Origin: Halalkalibacter sp. APA_J-10(15)
GTDB taxonomy: Bacteria > Bacillota > Bacilli > Bacillales > Bacillaceae_D
Direction of reading: 5' to 3'
Assembly: GCF_023017105.1 (NCBI RefSeq)
Contig: NZ_JALKEV010000019.1
Span: 44,009-108,008 of the forward strand
Length of the DNA: 64,000 nt
Numbering within the stretch: the first letter of the stretch is position 1; the number at the start of each line of letters is the position of its first letter. The translations under genes were made by a program, and so were the position numbers. Of the stretch, positions 35,020 to 42,941 are shown piece after piece. The notes under the pieces are model-generated. The model worked only from the letters and a program-made list of their open reading frames with translations, had not been told where the DNA came from and ran no database searches.

Positions 35020-36519
35020 ATGACGACTGTTGCAGATTACTTGCAAGTTCACACAAAAGATAATGTAATTGTTGCTCTGAAAAACTATGAAACTGGTGAA
35101 CGGATCTCCTTTCAGAATCAAGATGTTACATTACGAGAAGCCGTTGAAACAGGGCATAAAATTGCGATTCGACCGATTGAAAAAGGCGAGAACATCATTA
35201 AATATGGTTACCCAATTGGTCAAGCTACGAATAAGATTTCAATCGGTGATTGGGTTCATACACATAATGTCGCGACGAACCTGTCGGGTACGTTAACCTA
35301 TGAATATAAGCCGAAAAATCTCTCTTTTCAGTCATTGCAAACAGATCGAACCTTCCAAGGCTATGTCAGAGCGAATGGTGATGTCGGCATTCGGAACGAA
35401 ATTTGGGTGATTAATACCGTTGGCTGTATTAATAAAACGTGTGAAACCGTAGCTAAGACGGCAAATGACATGTATAAAGGCGAGAACATTGATGGTGTCT
35501 ATCACTACCCTCATTTATTTGGCTGTTCACAGCTTGGAGATGATTTGCATAATACGCAAAAAATCTTAAGTAATTTAGTTCATCATCCGAATGCGGCGGC
35601 TATTTTGGTAATGGGACTGGGCTGTGAGAACAATTACATTGAGTTTTTTAAGCAAGTGCTAGGTGATTATGATGAAAAGCGGGTTCGTTTTATTGAAGTG
35701 CAGCAGGTTGATGATGAAATTGAAGAAGGATTAGATGCAATGGAAGAGCTTGTTTCCTATGCGAAAACCTTCAAGCGTCAGCCTGTTCCAATATCGAAGC
35801 TGAAGGTTGGTTTGAAATGCGGTGGATCTGATGGGTTTTCAGGCATTACAGGAAATCCGTTATTAGGAGCTTTCTCTGATAAATTAATTGCCCATGGTGG
35901 CTCAACGATCTTAACCGAAACGCCTGAGTTATTTGGTGCAGAGCAAATTCTTATGGAACGTGCACAGGATGAGGGTGTTTTTCATAAAGTCGTCGACATG
36001 GTCAATGGCTTTAAAGAGTACTTTATCAAGCATGATCAAAATGTGTATGAAAATCCATCGCCTGGGAATAAAAAAGGTGGGATTACAACATTAGAAGAGA
36101 AATCACTCGGCAATGTTCAAAAAGGTGGATTTGCGCCGGTTGTTGATGTGCTTGATTACGGAGGGAGGATGAAGGAAGCTGGCTTAACCCTTCTTGAAGG
36201 ACCAGGAAATGATCTAGTCTCTGTAACGGCATTAGCTGCATCTGGTGCGCACATTGTACTCTTTACAACAGGACGTGGAACGCCGTTTGGTGGACCTGTT
36301 CCAACAGTGAAAATATCAACGAACTCGGCCCTTTACAATAAGAAGAGAAGATGGATTGACTTTAATGCAGGACAATTAGTGGAAGGAAAGGATAAAGACG
36401 AATTAACGGATGAGTTTTTTGACTATATAGCCGCGCTTGCATCAGGTGAAGTGCAAGCAAACAATGAAAAATATGGCTTTAAAGAGATTTCTATTTTCAA
36501 AGATGGTGTTATTTTATAG
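35020..36519 (+). CDS. uxaA: Altronate dehydratase UxaA
   Basis: A 499-residue protein of the UxaA family, with the short N-terminal SAF domain (residues 1-90; GDWVHTHNV) fused to the large C-terminal catalytic domain (GLKCGGSDGFSGITGNP about residue 268, TTGRGTPFGGPVPTVKIS about 420). It dehydrates D-altronate to 2-keto-3-deoxygluconate, the third step of galacturonate breakdown. RBS AGGAGGG precedes ATG 35020, 21 bases after uxaC. Full-length for the fused form. Confidence 0.94.
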   Translation: MTTVADYLQVHTKDNVIVALKNYETGERISFQNQDVTLREAVETGHKIAIRPIEKGENIIKYGYPIGQATNKISIGDWVHTHNVATNLSGTLTYEYKPKNLSFQSLQTDRTFQGYVRANGDVGIRNEIWVINTVGCINKTCETVAKTANDMYKGENIDGVYHYPHLFGCSQLGDDLHNTQKILSNLVHHPNAAAILVMGLGCENNYIEFFKQVLGDYDEKRVRFIEVQQVDDEIEEGLDAMEELVSYAKTFKRQPVPISKLKVGLKCGGSDGFSGITGNPLLGAFSDKLIAHGGSTILTETPELFGAEQILMERAQDEGVFHKVVDMVNGFKEYFIKHDQNVYENPSPGNKKGGITTLEEKSLGNVQKGGFAPVVDVLDYGGRMKEAGLTLLEGPGNDLVSVTALAASGAHIVLFTTGRGTPFGGPVPTVKISTNSALYNKKRRWIDFNAGQLVEGKDKDELTDEFFDYIAALASGEVQANNEKYGFKEISIFKDGVIL

Positions 36520-36537
36520 GGGGAAGGAGTGTGAAAG

Positions 36538-38064
36538 ATGAAGACATTGACGAAGCAGTTGTTGGAAACGGAAGGCTCACAAAGTGCTGAATATGTTGAG
36601 CTTGATCATTTACCAGAAAAGGTTCTTCAGTTTGGAAAAGGTAATTTTCTTCGGGCTTTTGTGGATTGGCAAATTCATCAGCTGAATAAGCAGCATTTGT
36701 TCAATGGGAAAGTGGTGATTTATCAGCCTTCCCCACATGGACAGTCAAAGGTGTTCTTAGAGGATCAGGATTTTCTATATACAGTGGTTCTTCGTGGAAT
36801 TGAGAATGGAAAGAAGGTTGATACGAGTGAAGTAATTTCATCTGTTTCACGTTCATTATCCTATGATCAATGGTCGCACGCTTTGAAGCTTGCGAGTTCA
36901 GAAGAGCTTGAGCTTATTATTTCGAATACGACGGAAGCTGGAATCACTTATGTAGCAGAAACACCACCTAACCAGGAGGACATTCCGAAGTCGTTTCCGG
37001 CAAAGCTGACGATGTTCTTATTTGAACGTTATCAACGCTTAGGTGAACGAAAGGCCCCTGGGCTTACGATTTTACCTTGTGAGTTAATTGAGCAAAACGG
37101 AACAAAGCTCAAGGAATATACGATGAAATATGCGCGAGACTGGCAATTACCAGTAAGTTTTATTGAGTGGATTGAGAAAAAGAATACATTTTGTAATACG
37201 TTAGTTGATCGAATTGTGACAGGTTATCCACACGATTCGATAGAGGAATATCATGAGCGGTTAGGATATGAGGATAAAGGATTAACTGTCGGAGAGCCAT
37301 ATCATTTGTTTGTTATTGACGGTGGTGAAGACGTTCAGCGTACGCTTCCTTTATCAGCAGCTCAACTGAATGTGAAATGGGGAGATATTACACCATATCG
37401 TGAAATCAAGGTGAGACTGTTAAACGGTCCGCATACGATGATGTTCTCAGTCGGGCATTTATTTGGCTTAAGGACGGTACAAGAGGTCATGGAAACGGAA
37501 TCAACTCGTCAATTTGTTGAAGCGGCTTTTCATGAAATCAAACAAGTAGTGAGCGGTGATGAGCAAGAGAAGGAAGCCTTTATAGCTAGTGTGAAGGAGC
37601 GTTTTCTCAATCCGTATAATCACCATCATTTATTAGATATCGGGTTAAATGCTATTAATAAATTTAAAGCTCGCTTGCTACCTACATTGAAGCGCTTTGT
37701 AGAGGAAAAGGGAGAATTACCACAATCAATTGTTTTTTCGATGGCTTCATTGTTTCTTTATTATAAACCAATTCGAAGAGAAGATGATGGTCTAGTAGGA
37801 TTACGTGATGGTGTCGAGTATAAAATGAAAGAAAATGAAGACGTTCTATCATTAGTCACACAAGCGTGGGAGTTTTATGATAAGGGCGGTGAGCTTGCAA
37901 CGGTGGTTTCTTCACTTTTACAAGCCGAGCATGTCTGGGGAGAGGATGTATCACGATTACCCGGGTTGCATGAAGCTGTTACAAATTATCTTCAACTGAT
38001 GCTAGAAGAGGGAATGAGTAGTGGTCTTGAACGTTTGTTAAATGATTGTGAAATAACCGGTTAA
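36538..38064 (+). CDS. uxaB: Tagaturonate reductase UxaB
   Basis: A 508-residue NAD-dependent long-chain mannitol dehydrogenase family enzyme, with VLQFGKGNFLRAFVDWQI at the N-terminal Rossmann domain, SNTTEAGITY, and the catalytic-domain segment KVRLLNGPHTMM (about residue 290). It reduces D-tagaturonate to D-altronate, placing it between UxaC and UxaA in the pathway. RBS GGGGGAAGGAG precedes ATG 36538, 18 bases after uxaA. The KDG kinase and aldolase needed to finish the route are not in the window. Confidence 0.93.
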   Translation: MKTLTKQLLETEGSQSAEYVELDHLPEKVLQFGKGNFLRAFVDWQIHQLNKQHLFNGKVVIYQPSPHGQSKVFLEDQDFLYTVVLRGIENGKKVDTSEVISSVSRSLSYDQWSHALKLASSEELELIISNTTEAGITYVAETPPNQEDIPKSFPAKLTMFLFERYQRLGERKAPGLTILPCELIEQNGTKLKEYTMKYARDWQLPVSFIEWIEKKNTFCNTLVDRIVTGYPHDSIEEYHERLGYEDKGLTVGEPYHLFVIDGGEDVQRTLPLSAAQLNVKWGDITPYREIKVRLLNGPHTMMFSVGHLFGLRTVQEVMETESTRQFVEAAFHEIKQVVSGDEQEKEAFIASVKERFLNPYNHHHLLDIGLNAINKFKARLLPTLKRFVEEKGELPQSIVFSMASLFLYYKPIRREDDGLVGLRDGVEYKMKENEDVLSLVTQAWEFYDKGGELATVVSSLLQAEHVWGEDVSRLPGLHEAVTNYLQLMLEEGMSSGLERLLNDCEITG

Positions 38065-38108
38065 AAAGAATTGAAGCACGAGTTAGGAAAATATATTTAA
38101 TGGGATCA

Positions 38109-38122
38109 TAACAACGTTGTTA
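38109..38122 (+). promoter_or_regulatory. Second copy of the uronate palindromic operator
   Basis: TAACAACGTTGTTA is a perfect 14-bp palindrome with central CG, sharing the core ATAACAACGTT with the operator at 33551-33570. It lies 27 bases before the Gfo/Idh start, so that gene is probably controlled by the same repressor as uxaCAB. Confidence 0.65.
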
Positions 38123-38149
38123 GACAATGACGATAAGGAGATGGGAAAA

Positions 38150-39433
38150 ATGAGAAAAAAATACGTATTAATCGGAACGGGTGGAAGAGCAGAATTTTTC
38201 TACGGATCATTAGCAAAGGATTTTAAAGAGACTGGGGAATTAGTCGCTTTTTGTGATGTAAATCAAACGAGAATGAACTACGCGAATAAGCTATTAGTTA
38301 GTAAATATGATCATCCAGAAGTTAAAACCTATTTGAATACAGAGTATGAAAAAATGATCAAGGAAGAGCAGCCTGACTTTGTCATCGTGACAACGGTAGA
38401 CCGTACACATCATACGTATATCATTCAGGCGTTAGAACTAGGATGTAATGTCATTACGGAAAAGCCGATGACAGTTGATGCGGAGAAGTGTCAGGAGATT
38501 ATTGATGCGGTTAATCGTACAGGTAAGGAAGTTCGCGTAACCTTTAATTACCGTTATGCGCCACACAATACAAAAATTCGTGAACTCATTCGCGATGGTG
38601 TGATTGGCGATGTGTATTCTGTTAACTTCGAATGGGCACTTGACACTCAGCACGGGGCCGATTATTTCCGTAGGTGGCATCGTGATAAGAGAAACAGTGG
38701 TGGTCTGCTTGTCCATAAGTCGACTCATCATTTTGATCTTGTGAATTTCTGGTTAGGGACAGAGCCAGAGACCGTTTATGCGAATGGTGGTTTGCGTTTC
38801 TATGGTAAGGAAAATGCAGAAGCTCGTGGGGTGAAGCAATTCTATCAACGTGCTCACGGCAATGAATATGCCAAGGATGACCCATTTGCAATACAGCTTG
38901 AAGACAATGAGCATTTAAAGGCGATGTATTTAGATGCTGAGAGTGAGGATGGCTACCAGCGTGATCAAAGCGTATTCGGTGATGGCATTAATATTGAAGA
39001 TACACTTGGAGTGATGGTCCGTTACAAAAATAAGGCGATCTTAACGTATTCATTAAATGCTTATTTACCGTGGGAAGGGTTCATTATATCCTTTAATGGT
39101 AGCAAAGGCAGGATTGAAGTGAAGGTGAGAGAGCAATCCTACATTAATTCAGGTGGCGAGAAAGCGGATGAAGGAGCTATCGAAGAAAAGGCCATAACTG
39201 TTCTACCTATGTTTGGTCAACCTTATGAAATAGAAGTGGTTGAAGGTGAAGGTGGCCATGGTGGGGGCGACCCTGTATTGCTACAAGATATATTTGGTGA
39301 ACCTGGTGAGGATGAATTCCAACGAGCTGCCTCCCATGTAGATGGAGCGAAATCAATTCTAACAGGAATTGCTGGCAATATTTCATTACAAACGGGCCAA
39401 GCTGTGAAGGTTGATGAGTTGATTAAATTATAA
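38150..39433 (+). CDS. Gfo/Idh/MocA family NAD(P)-dependent dehydrogenase
   Basis: A 427-residue oxidoreductase with an N-terminal Rossmann fold (LIGTGGRAEFFYG), the EKPMTVDAEKCQEII motif with the cofactor-binding EKP (about residue 104), and the catalytic-domain HKSTHHFDLVNFWLG motif (about 188). It oxidises a sugar or cyclitol hydroxyl. ATG 38150 has AAGGAG at 38135-38140; TTG 38117 would start inside the operator. The shared operator links it to uronate use. A role with a modified uronate or glucuronate-derived sugar is plausible but unproven. A strong terminator follows. Confidence 0.85.
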   Translation: MRKKYVLIGTGGRAEFFYGSLAKDFKETGELVAFCDVNQTRMNYANKLLVSKYDHPEVKTYLNTEYEKMIKEEQPDFVIVTTVDRTHHTYIIQALELGCNVITEKPMTVDAEKCQEIIDAVNRTGKEVRVTFNYRYAPHNTKIRELIRDGVIGDVYSVNFEWALDTQHGADYFRRWHRDKRNSGGLLVHKSTHHFDLVNFWLGTEPETVYANGGLRFYGKENAEARGVKQFYQRAHGNEYAKDDPFAIQLEDNEHLKAMYLDAESEDGYQRDQSVFGDGINIEDTLGVMVRYKNKAILTYSLNAYLPWEGFIISFNGSKGRIEVKVREQSYINSGGEKADEGAIEEKAITVLPMFGQPYEIEVVEGEGGHGGGDPVLLQDIFGEPGEDEFQRAASHVDGAKSILTGIAGNISLQTGQAVKVDELIKL

Positions 39434-39451
39434 ATTTTGATGTGAGAAGAC

Positions 39452-39490
39452 AAAACGCCTTTGAGAGATGACTCTCAAAGGCGTTTTTAT
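39452..39490 (+). terminator. Rho-independent terminator
   Basis: AAAACGCCTTTGAGAG (39452-39467) and its exact complement (39472-39487) with an ATGA loop and T tail. The remaining intergenic sequence to 39735 shows no further assigned element. Confidence 0.92.
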
Positions 39491-39735
39491 GTTATTTCGT
39501 CTGGTGACATTGGAGGATGTGTTCCACCCATGTCAGTTCATTTTTTGTCATGCATAGTAGAGGCTGGAGACATTCTATAATTAGTGTCTCTATTCGAAAA
39601 GTATGATAAATATCCTTTCGTTTACAAAAAATAAACAATTCTTATCATGAAATTAATGGATACGGAAGGCGTAGGTCTATTAATCTATAGATAGGATGAG
39701 ACTAATAGACTATAGAGTAGGTTAGGGGGGTTCAA

Positions 39736-41436
39736 ATGAACCGAATGAAACGAATATTTCAAAAATTGAATAGACAAGTTCCGTCGGTATCTATTCGTCA
39801 AAAGCTGTTAACGATTTTTATCACGATTCTTTTGCTATTCACTTTGACATTTATTATTCAAATTGTTCAAGTGTTAGACGTGGAAAGTCAAATTAAAGAG
39901 ATGGCTAATAGTACGGAAGATGCGATTCTGCTCTCTTCTATTAATTCACTTATGAAGGAGAAGTATATATTAGTAAATGAATTTGTTGAACGTGGTGGCT
40001 ACGTCGAGCCGGCACTAGAACAAGCGGAAGGACAACTAGGCGAGTTGTTTCTCGAATTAGAAGTTAGTAGTCAATCTGATATTCAGCATTTAATTTCAGA
40101 AAAGAATCATGAATTTAACGGGATTGTTGATCAAATTTTTGATGGTACTGGTAGTACGATGAGCCATATGTCAACACTTTTTCTACACATTCAAGATATA
40201 GATCGAACGATTCTGAATTTCTCTGATGAAGTATTAGAAGCGACGGAGACCAATAGGGCAAGGAGTATGGAGACGATTCAACAGTCTCTTCAATTGTTTG
40301 TTGTCACATTTATTATCGCAACTGTTGTTGGAATAGGGTTCATCTATGTGTATAGTAGAAGGCTGAATAAACGTTTACGTGCTGTTGTAAACATCACAGA
40401 TGAGTTAAGTCATGGGAACTTAGCTATTCAAAAGCTCTCTACTCATTCGACTGATGAAATAGGAAGGTTGAGTCTTTCGATTAATGATATGCTTGACCAG
40501 TTGAAACGACTTGTTCAGCACATTGCTGAATCGTCACATAAAGTAAAGAGCTCATCAAGTGTATTAAGTAATCATGCTTCTGAATCATTACAAGCAGCCG
40601 GAATAATCTCTCATTCGATGACAGAAATACTAGTAGGGACAGAAGAGGTGCTACGAACCTCGCAAAAAGATGAAACTCACATTCAAGAATTGTCCTACAC
40701 AGCAAGAGAAGTGAAGAATTACATGCTAACAGTTGATGAAAGAACCGAACAATCTAAGGTGTTAACAACAAATGGTATTCATAAGATCCAAGCAGCTAAA
40801 CGACAAATGGCCGATATTTATGATAGAACAACTAGCTCAGTTACGATGATTGCTGAACTAGACAAGAAATCCAAGGAGATCACGTCGATCTTGAGCATGA
40901 TTACATCTATTTCCGAACGAACGAATTTGCTCGCTATTAATGCATCCATTGAAGCTGCACGTGCAGGGGAGAATGGTAAGGGCTTTGCCGTAGTGGCGAG
41001 GGAAGTTCGCCAGCTAGCTGAACAGTCAGGAAAGGCGGCAAAGAAAATTGCTAGTCATATTGGTGATATACAATCAGATATTACAAAGTTTGTTACGGTC
41101 ACAAGCTCTAGTCATCAATCTGTCCATCATGGAATGGAATTAATGGATGAAGCTTCGTCCATTTTTACATCAATCACAGAGGCGGTTGATGATGTCTCAA
41201 CAAATGTTGGGGAAACGACTTCAGCGGTGACAATAATAGATGAGTCAATCGTTCAATTGCATCAGCGTATGAGTGATACAACGAAAACAATAGAAGAAAA
41301 TGCCCACTTCGCTGAACAAGTAGCAGCCTCCACAGAGCAACAGCATCAAGCAATAACAGAAGTAACTGTAACAGCAGAAGCTTTATCTAGTATGGCGCTA
41401 GAGCTTGAACTAGCAGTACAGGCATTTAAACGGTAA
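39736..41436 (+). CDS. Methyl-accepting chemotaxis protein with small helical sensor
   Basis: A 566-residue receptor with membrane helices at about 25-45 and 192-213, an intervening extracytoplasmic domain of about 145 residues that looks wholly helical (four-helix-bundle type), HAMP (about 214-270) and a cytoplasmic signalling coiled coil with the tip [19 protein letters not shown] (about 394-412). It couples to CheW/CheA. The ligand is unknown. RBS AGGGGGG precedes ATG 39736. It stands between the uronate genes and the candidate RiPP locus and is probably transcribed alone. Confidence 0.9.
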   Translation: MNRMKRIFQKLNRQVPSVSIRQKLLTIFITILLLFTLTFIIQIVQVLDVESQIKEMANSTEDAILLSSINSLMKEKYILVNEFVERGGYVEPALEQAEGQLGELFLELEVSSQSDIQHLISEKNHEFNGIVDQIFDGTGSTMSHMSTLFLHIQDIDRTILNFSDEVLEATETNRARSMETIQQSLQLFVVTFIIATVVGIGFIYVYSRRLNKRLRAVVNITDELSHGNLAIQKLSTHSTDEIGRLSLSINDMLDQLKRLVQHIAESSHKVKSSSSVLSNHASESLQAAGIISHSMTEILVGTEEVLRTSQKDETHIQELSYTAREVKNYMLTVDERTEQSKVLTTNGIHKIQAAKRQMADIYDRTTSSVTMIAELDKKSKEITSILSMITSISERTNLLAINASIEAARAGENGKGFAVVAREVRQLAEQSGKAAKKIASHIGDIQSDITKFVTVTSSSHQSVHHGMELMDEASSIFTSITEAVDDVSTNVGETTSAVTIIDESIVQLHQRMSDTTKTIEENAHFAEQVAASTEQQHQAITEVTVTAEALSSMALELELAVQAFKR

Positions 41437-41442
41437 AAGAGA

Positions 41443-41489
41443 AAGCTCCTTTCTCATCACATTTTGGTGAGTGAGGGGTTCTTTTTAGG
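41443..41489 (+). terminator. Probable imperfect terminator
   Basis: CTCCTTTCTCATCAC and GTGAGTGAGGGG pair with a bulge and are followed by TTCTTTTT, just after the chemoreceptor gene. Confidence 0.5.
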
Positions 41490-41507
41490 TTATAGTTCCG
41501 TTTTAAA

Positions 41508-41555
41508 AAAGTCATATTCTTATAAAAAAAGTCATCACTTTCGAGGGGAAAGTCA
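41508..41555 (+). promoter_or_regulatory. Three AAAGTCA direct repeats upstream of the atypical response regulator
   Basis: AAAGTCA occurs at 41508-41514, 41528-41534 and 41549-41555, spaced 20 and 21 bp (two helical turns). They lie upstream of a possible -10 box TATGAT (41596-41601) that has no good -35 box, an arrangement expected for an activator-dependent promoter. Confidence 0.5.
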
Positions 41556-41628
41556 CAACCTTTCATATTCATATAAAAGCACGGTTTATTTCTAGTATGA
41601 TGAATGAAAGAAAGGGGGGAGCGTCATT

Positions 41629-42372
41629 ATGATAAATGAGCAACCGACTGTCCTTATTATTGACCATGAAGTACATGTTCATCAAATAGTAAAGGCATCT
41701 CTAGAGCACAGTGGTTATCAAATTAGGAGTTGTTATTCTGGGAAACAAGCGATATCCGAGGTTACCAAATATCAACCGGATCTTATTTTAATGGAGGCTG
41801 CCTTGCCTGATATAGATGGAATCTTTATTTGTCAGCAACTCAGGAGAACGTTGGATATTCCTATTCTGTTTTTAAGTGTAAAAAATGAAGAAACGGATAA
41901 AATTGTAGGCTTAACTGTAGGAGCTGATGACTATATATCAAAACCGTTCGGAACAGGTGAGCTCATTGCTCGCATTAAGGCACATATTAGAAGAACCATG
42001 CTAAATGTGATGAAAGATAAACTACCAAATTCGTATAGATCTAAAAATGAAGTGATATCCTTTCATTCAATGACCATTGATGAACAGCGTTGTGAGGTGG
42101 TGTTAGAAGGACAATTTGTTGAATTATCCTCGAAGGAATTTAAGATTCTTGTTCTGTTCGCTAAAAACCCAGGAAGAGTTTTTGAGCCCGAAGAAATTTA
42201 TCGCCTTATATGGGGGTGTGATGGGTTAGATGATTTTCGTACAGTAGCCGTTCATATAAGTACGCTTAGAAAGAAGCTCGAGAAACAAGGGTCTTATCGA
42301 ATGATTCAGAACATAAGAGGATTAGGATATAAGCTTGAATTACGAGAAAGTAGAATTCCAAATGAAACTTAA
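41629..42372 (+). CDS. OmpR-family response regulator with Asp-to-Glu phosphoacceptor change (atypical, orphan)
   Basis: A 247-residue protein with a receiver domain (residues 6-120) and a C-terminal winged helix (about 140-240; SSKEFKILVLFAKNPGRVF, RTVAVHISTLRKKLE). In the receiver the phosphorylation site reads LILMEAALPDIDG, so Glu56 replaces the usual Asp. The acidic pocket reads IIDHE instead of DDE. The conserved Ser (LSV) and Lys (SKPF) remain. No histidine kinase gene adjoins it. Glu at this site often mimics phosphorylation, so phosphate-independent activity is likely. The next genes are a Nif11-like peptide and a LanM-type cyclase, which it may control. Confidence 0.85.
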   Translation: MINEQPTVLIIDHEVHVHQIVKASLEHSGYQIRSCYSGKQAISEVTKYQPDLILMEAALPDIDGIFICQQLRRTLDIPILFLSVKNEETDKIVGLTVGADDYISKPFGTGELIARIKAHIRRTMLNVMKDKLPNSYRSKNEVISFHSMTIDEQRCEVVLEGQFVELSSKEFKILVLFAKNPGRVFEPEEIYRLIWGCDGLDDFRTVAVHISTLRKKLEKQGSYRMIQNIRGLGYKLELRESRIPNET

Positions 42373-42399
42373 AGATTCTTTATTGTATTATAAACTCAA

Positions 42400-42432
42400 T
42401 TTTAGGTTTATTTTAAGTGAAATTTTTATACT
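42400..42432 (+). promoter_or_regulatory. Candidate regulator box and -10 upstream of the Nif11-like gene
   Basis: TTTTAG (42400), TTTTAA (42411) and ATTTTT (42422) are spaced 11 bp and run into TATACT (42427-42432), a plausible -10. There is no separate -35 box. AT-rich repeats with 11-bp phase at the -35 position are typical of OmpR/PhoB-class activators, and such a regulator is encoded just upstream. A hairpin AAGCATA/TATGCTT (about 42440-42465) follows in the leader. Confidence 0.4.
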
Positions 42433-42490
42433 ATAAATAAGCATAGCAGTCGTGCTTATGCTTAGGGGGAATTTCTAGAAAGGGACGTGA

Positions 42491-42766
42491 TTGATCGTGA
42501 ATTCAATGGAACAGCTATTTGATTTTCTAGAGATTGTACGTCATGATATTCGGTTGAAGCATAACGTTCAAGCTTTACTAGAGCAAGGGAAGGAGGTGTT
42601 TGTAGAAGGGCTTGTGACGTTGGCAAACAACGAGTATGGTTACTCGTTAGATAAAGGTGAGATTATGCGTATCATTGAGGATGAGATAGAGGTTACTTTT
42701 GAAAATGGGCAACAACCAAATCAGATTACGAGTATCGCAACATCAACAGTATATCATTGTAAATAA
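42491..42766 (+). CDS. Nif11-like leader peptide family protein (candidate RiPP precursor)
   Basis: Up to 91 residues. The start is TTG 42491 or GTG 42497 after the RBS GAAAGGGA; ATG 42506 is 20 bases away. The N-terminal two thirds is an acidic helical domain (LFDFLEIVRHDIRLKHNV, VEGLVTLANNEYGYSLDKGE) with the spacing of Nif11-type leader domains. The C-terminus is short, rich in Ser/Thr and ends with Cys (QITSIATSTVYHCK), a possible thioether core. No Gly-Gly site is seen. The adjacent LanM-type cyclase gene supports a precursor role. It could also be a stand-alone small protein. Confidence 0.5.
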   Translation: MIVNSMEQLFDFLEIVRHDIRLKHNVQALLEQGKEVFVEGLVTLANNEYGYSLDKGEIMRIIEDEIEVTFENGQQPNQITSIATSTVYHCK

Positions 42767-42883
42767 GCAATGAACGTTATTAAGTCTCACAAGAGTGGTT
42801 TCTAAAGCTCATGAGGCTTTTTTATTTGGAAAAAATTCACCTCATTTCTTTGTAGAATGGATCAACTTAATTTAAAACACCAT

Positions 42884-42929
42884 TTTAATGGAACTTTAAC
42901 TTTCATTTAATTGTATTTAAACCTAAAAT
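42884..42929 (+). promoter_or_regulatory. Four TTTAAN direct repeats (11, 11, 10 bp) and -10 box upstream of the cyclase gene
   Basis: TTTAAT (42884), TTTAAC (42895), TTTAAT (42906) and TTTAAA (42916) are followed by TAAAAT (42924-42929), a 5/6 match to a -10 box. The repeats fill the -35 region. This is the design of promoters activated by OmpR/PhoP-class regulators and resembles the repeats before the Nif11-like gene. Confidence 0.5.
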
Positions 42930-42941
42930 GATAAGGTTTAG

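Noticed and set aside
42772-42823. Strong terminator between the Nif11-like and cyclase genes
   Set aside because: Only a weak AAAGCT/GGCTTT stem with a T run is present; it may be partial, so co-transcription is not ruled out.
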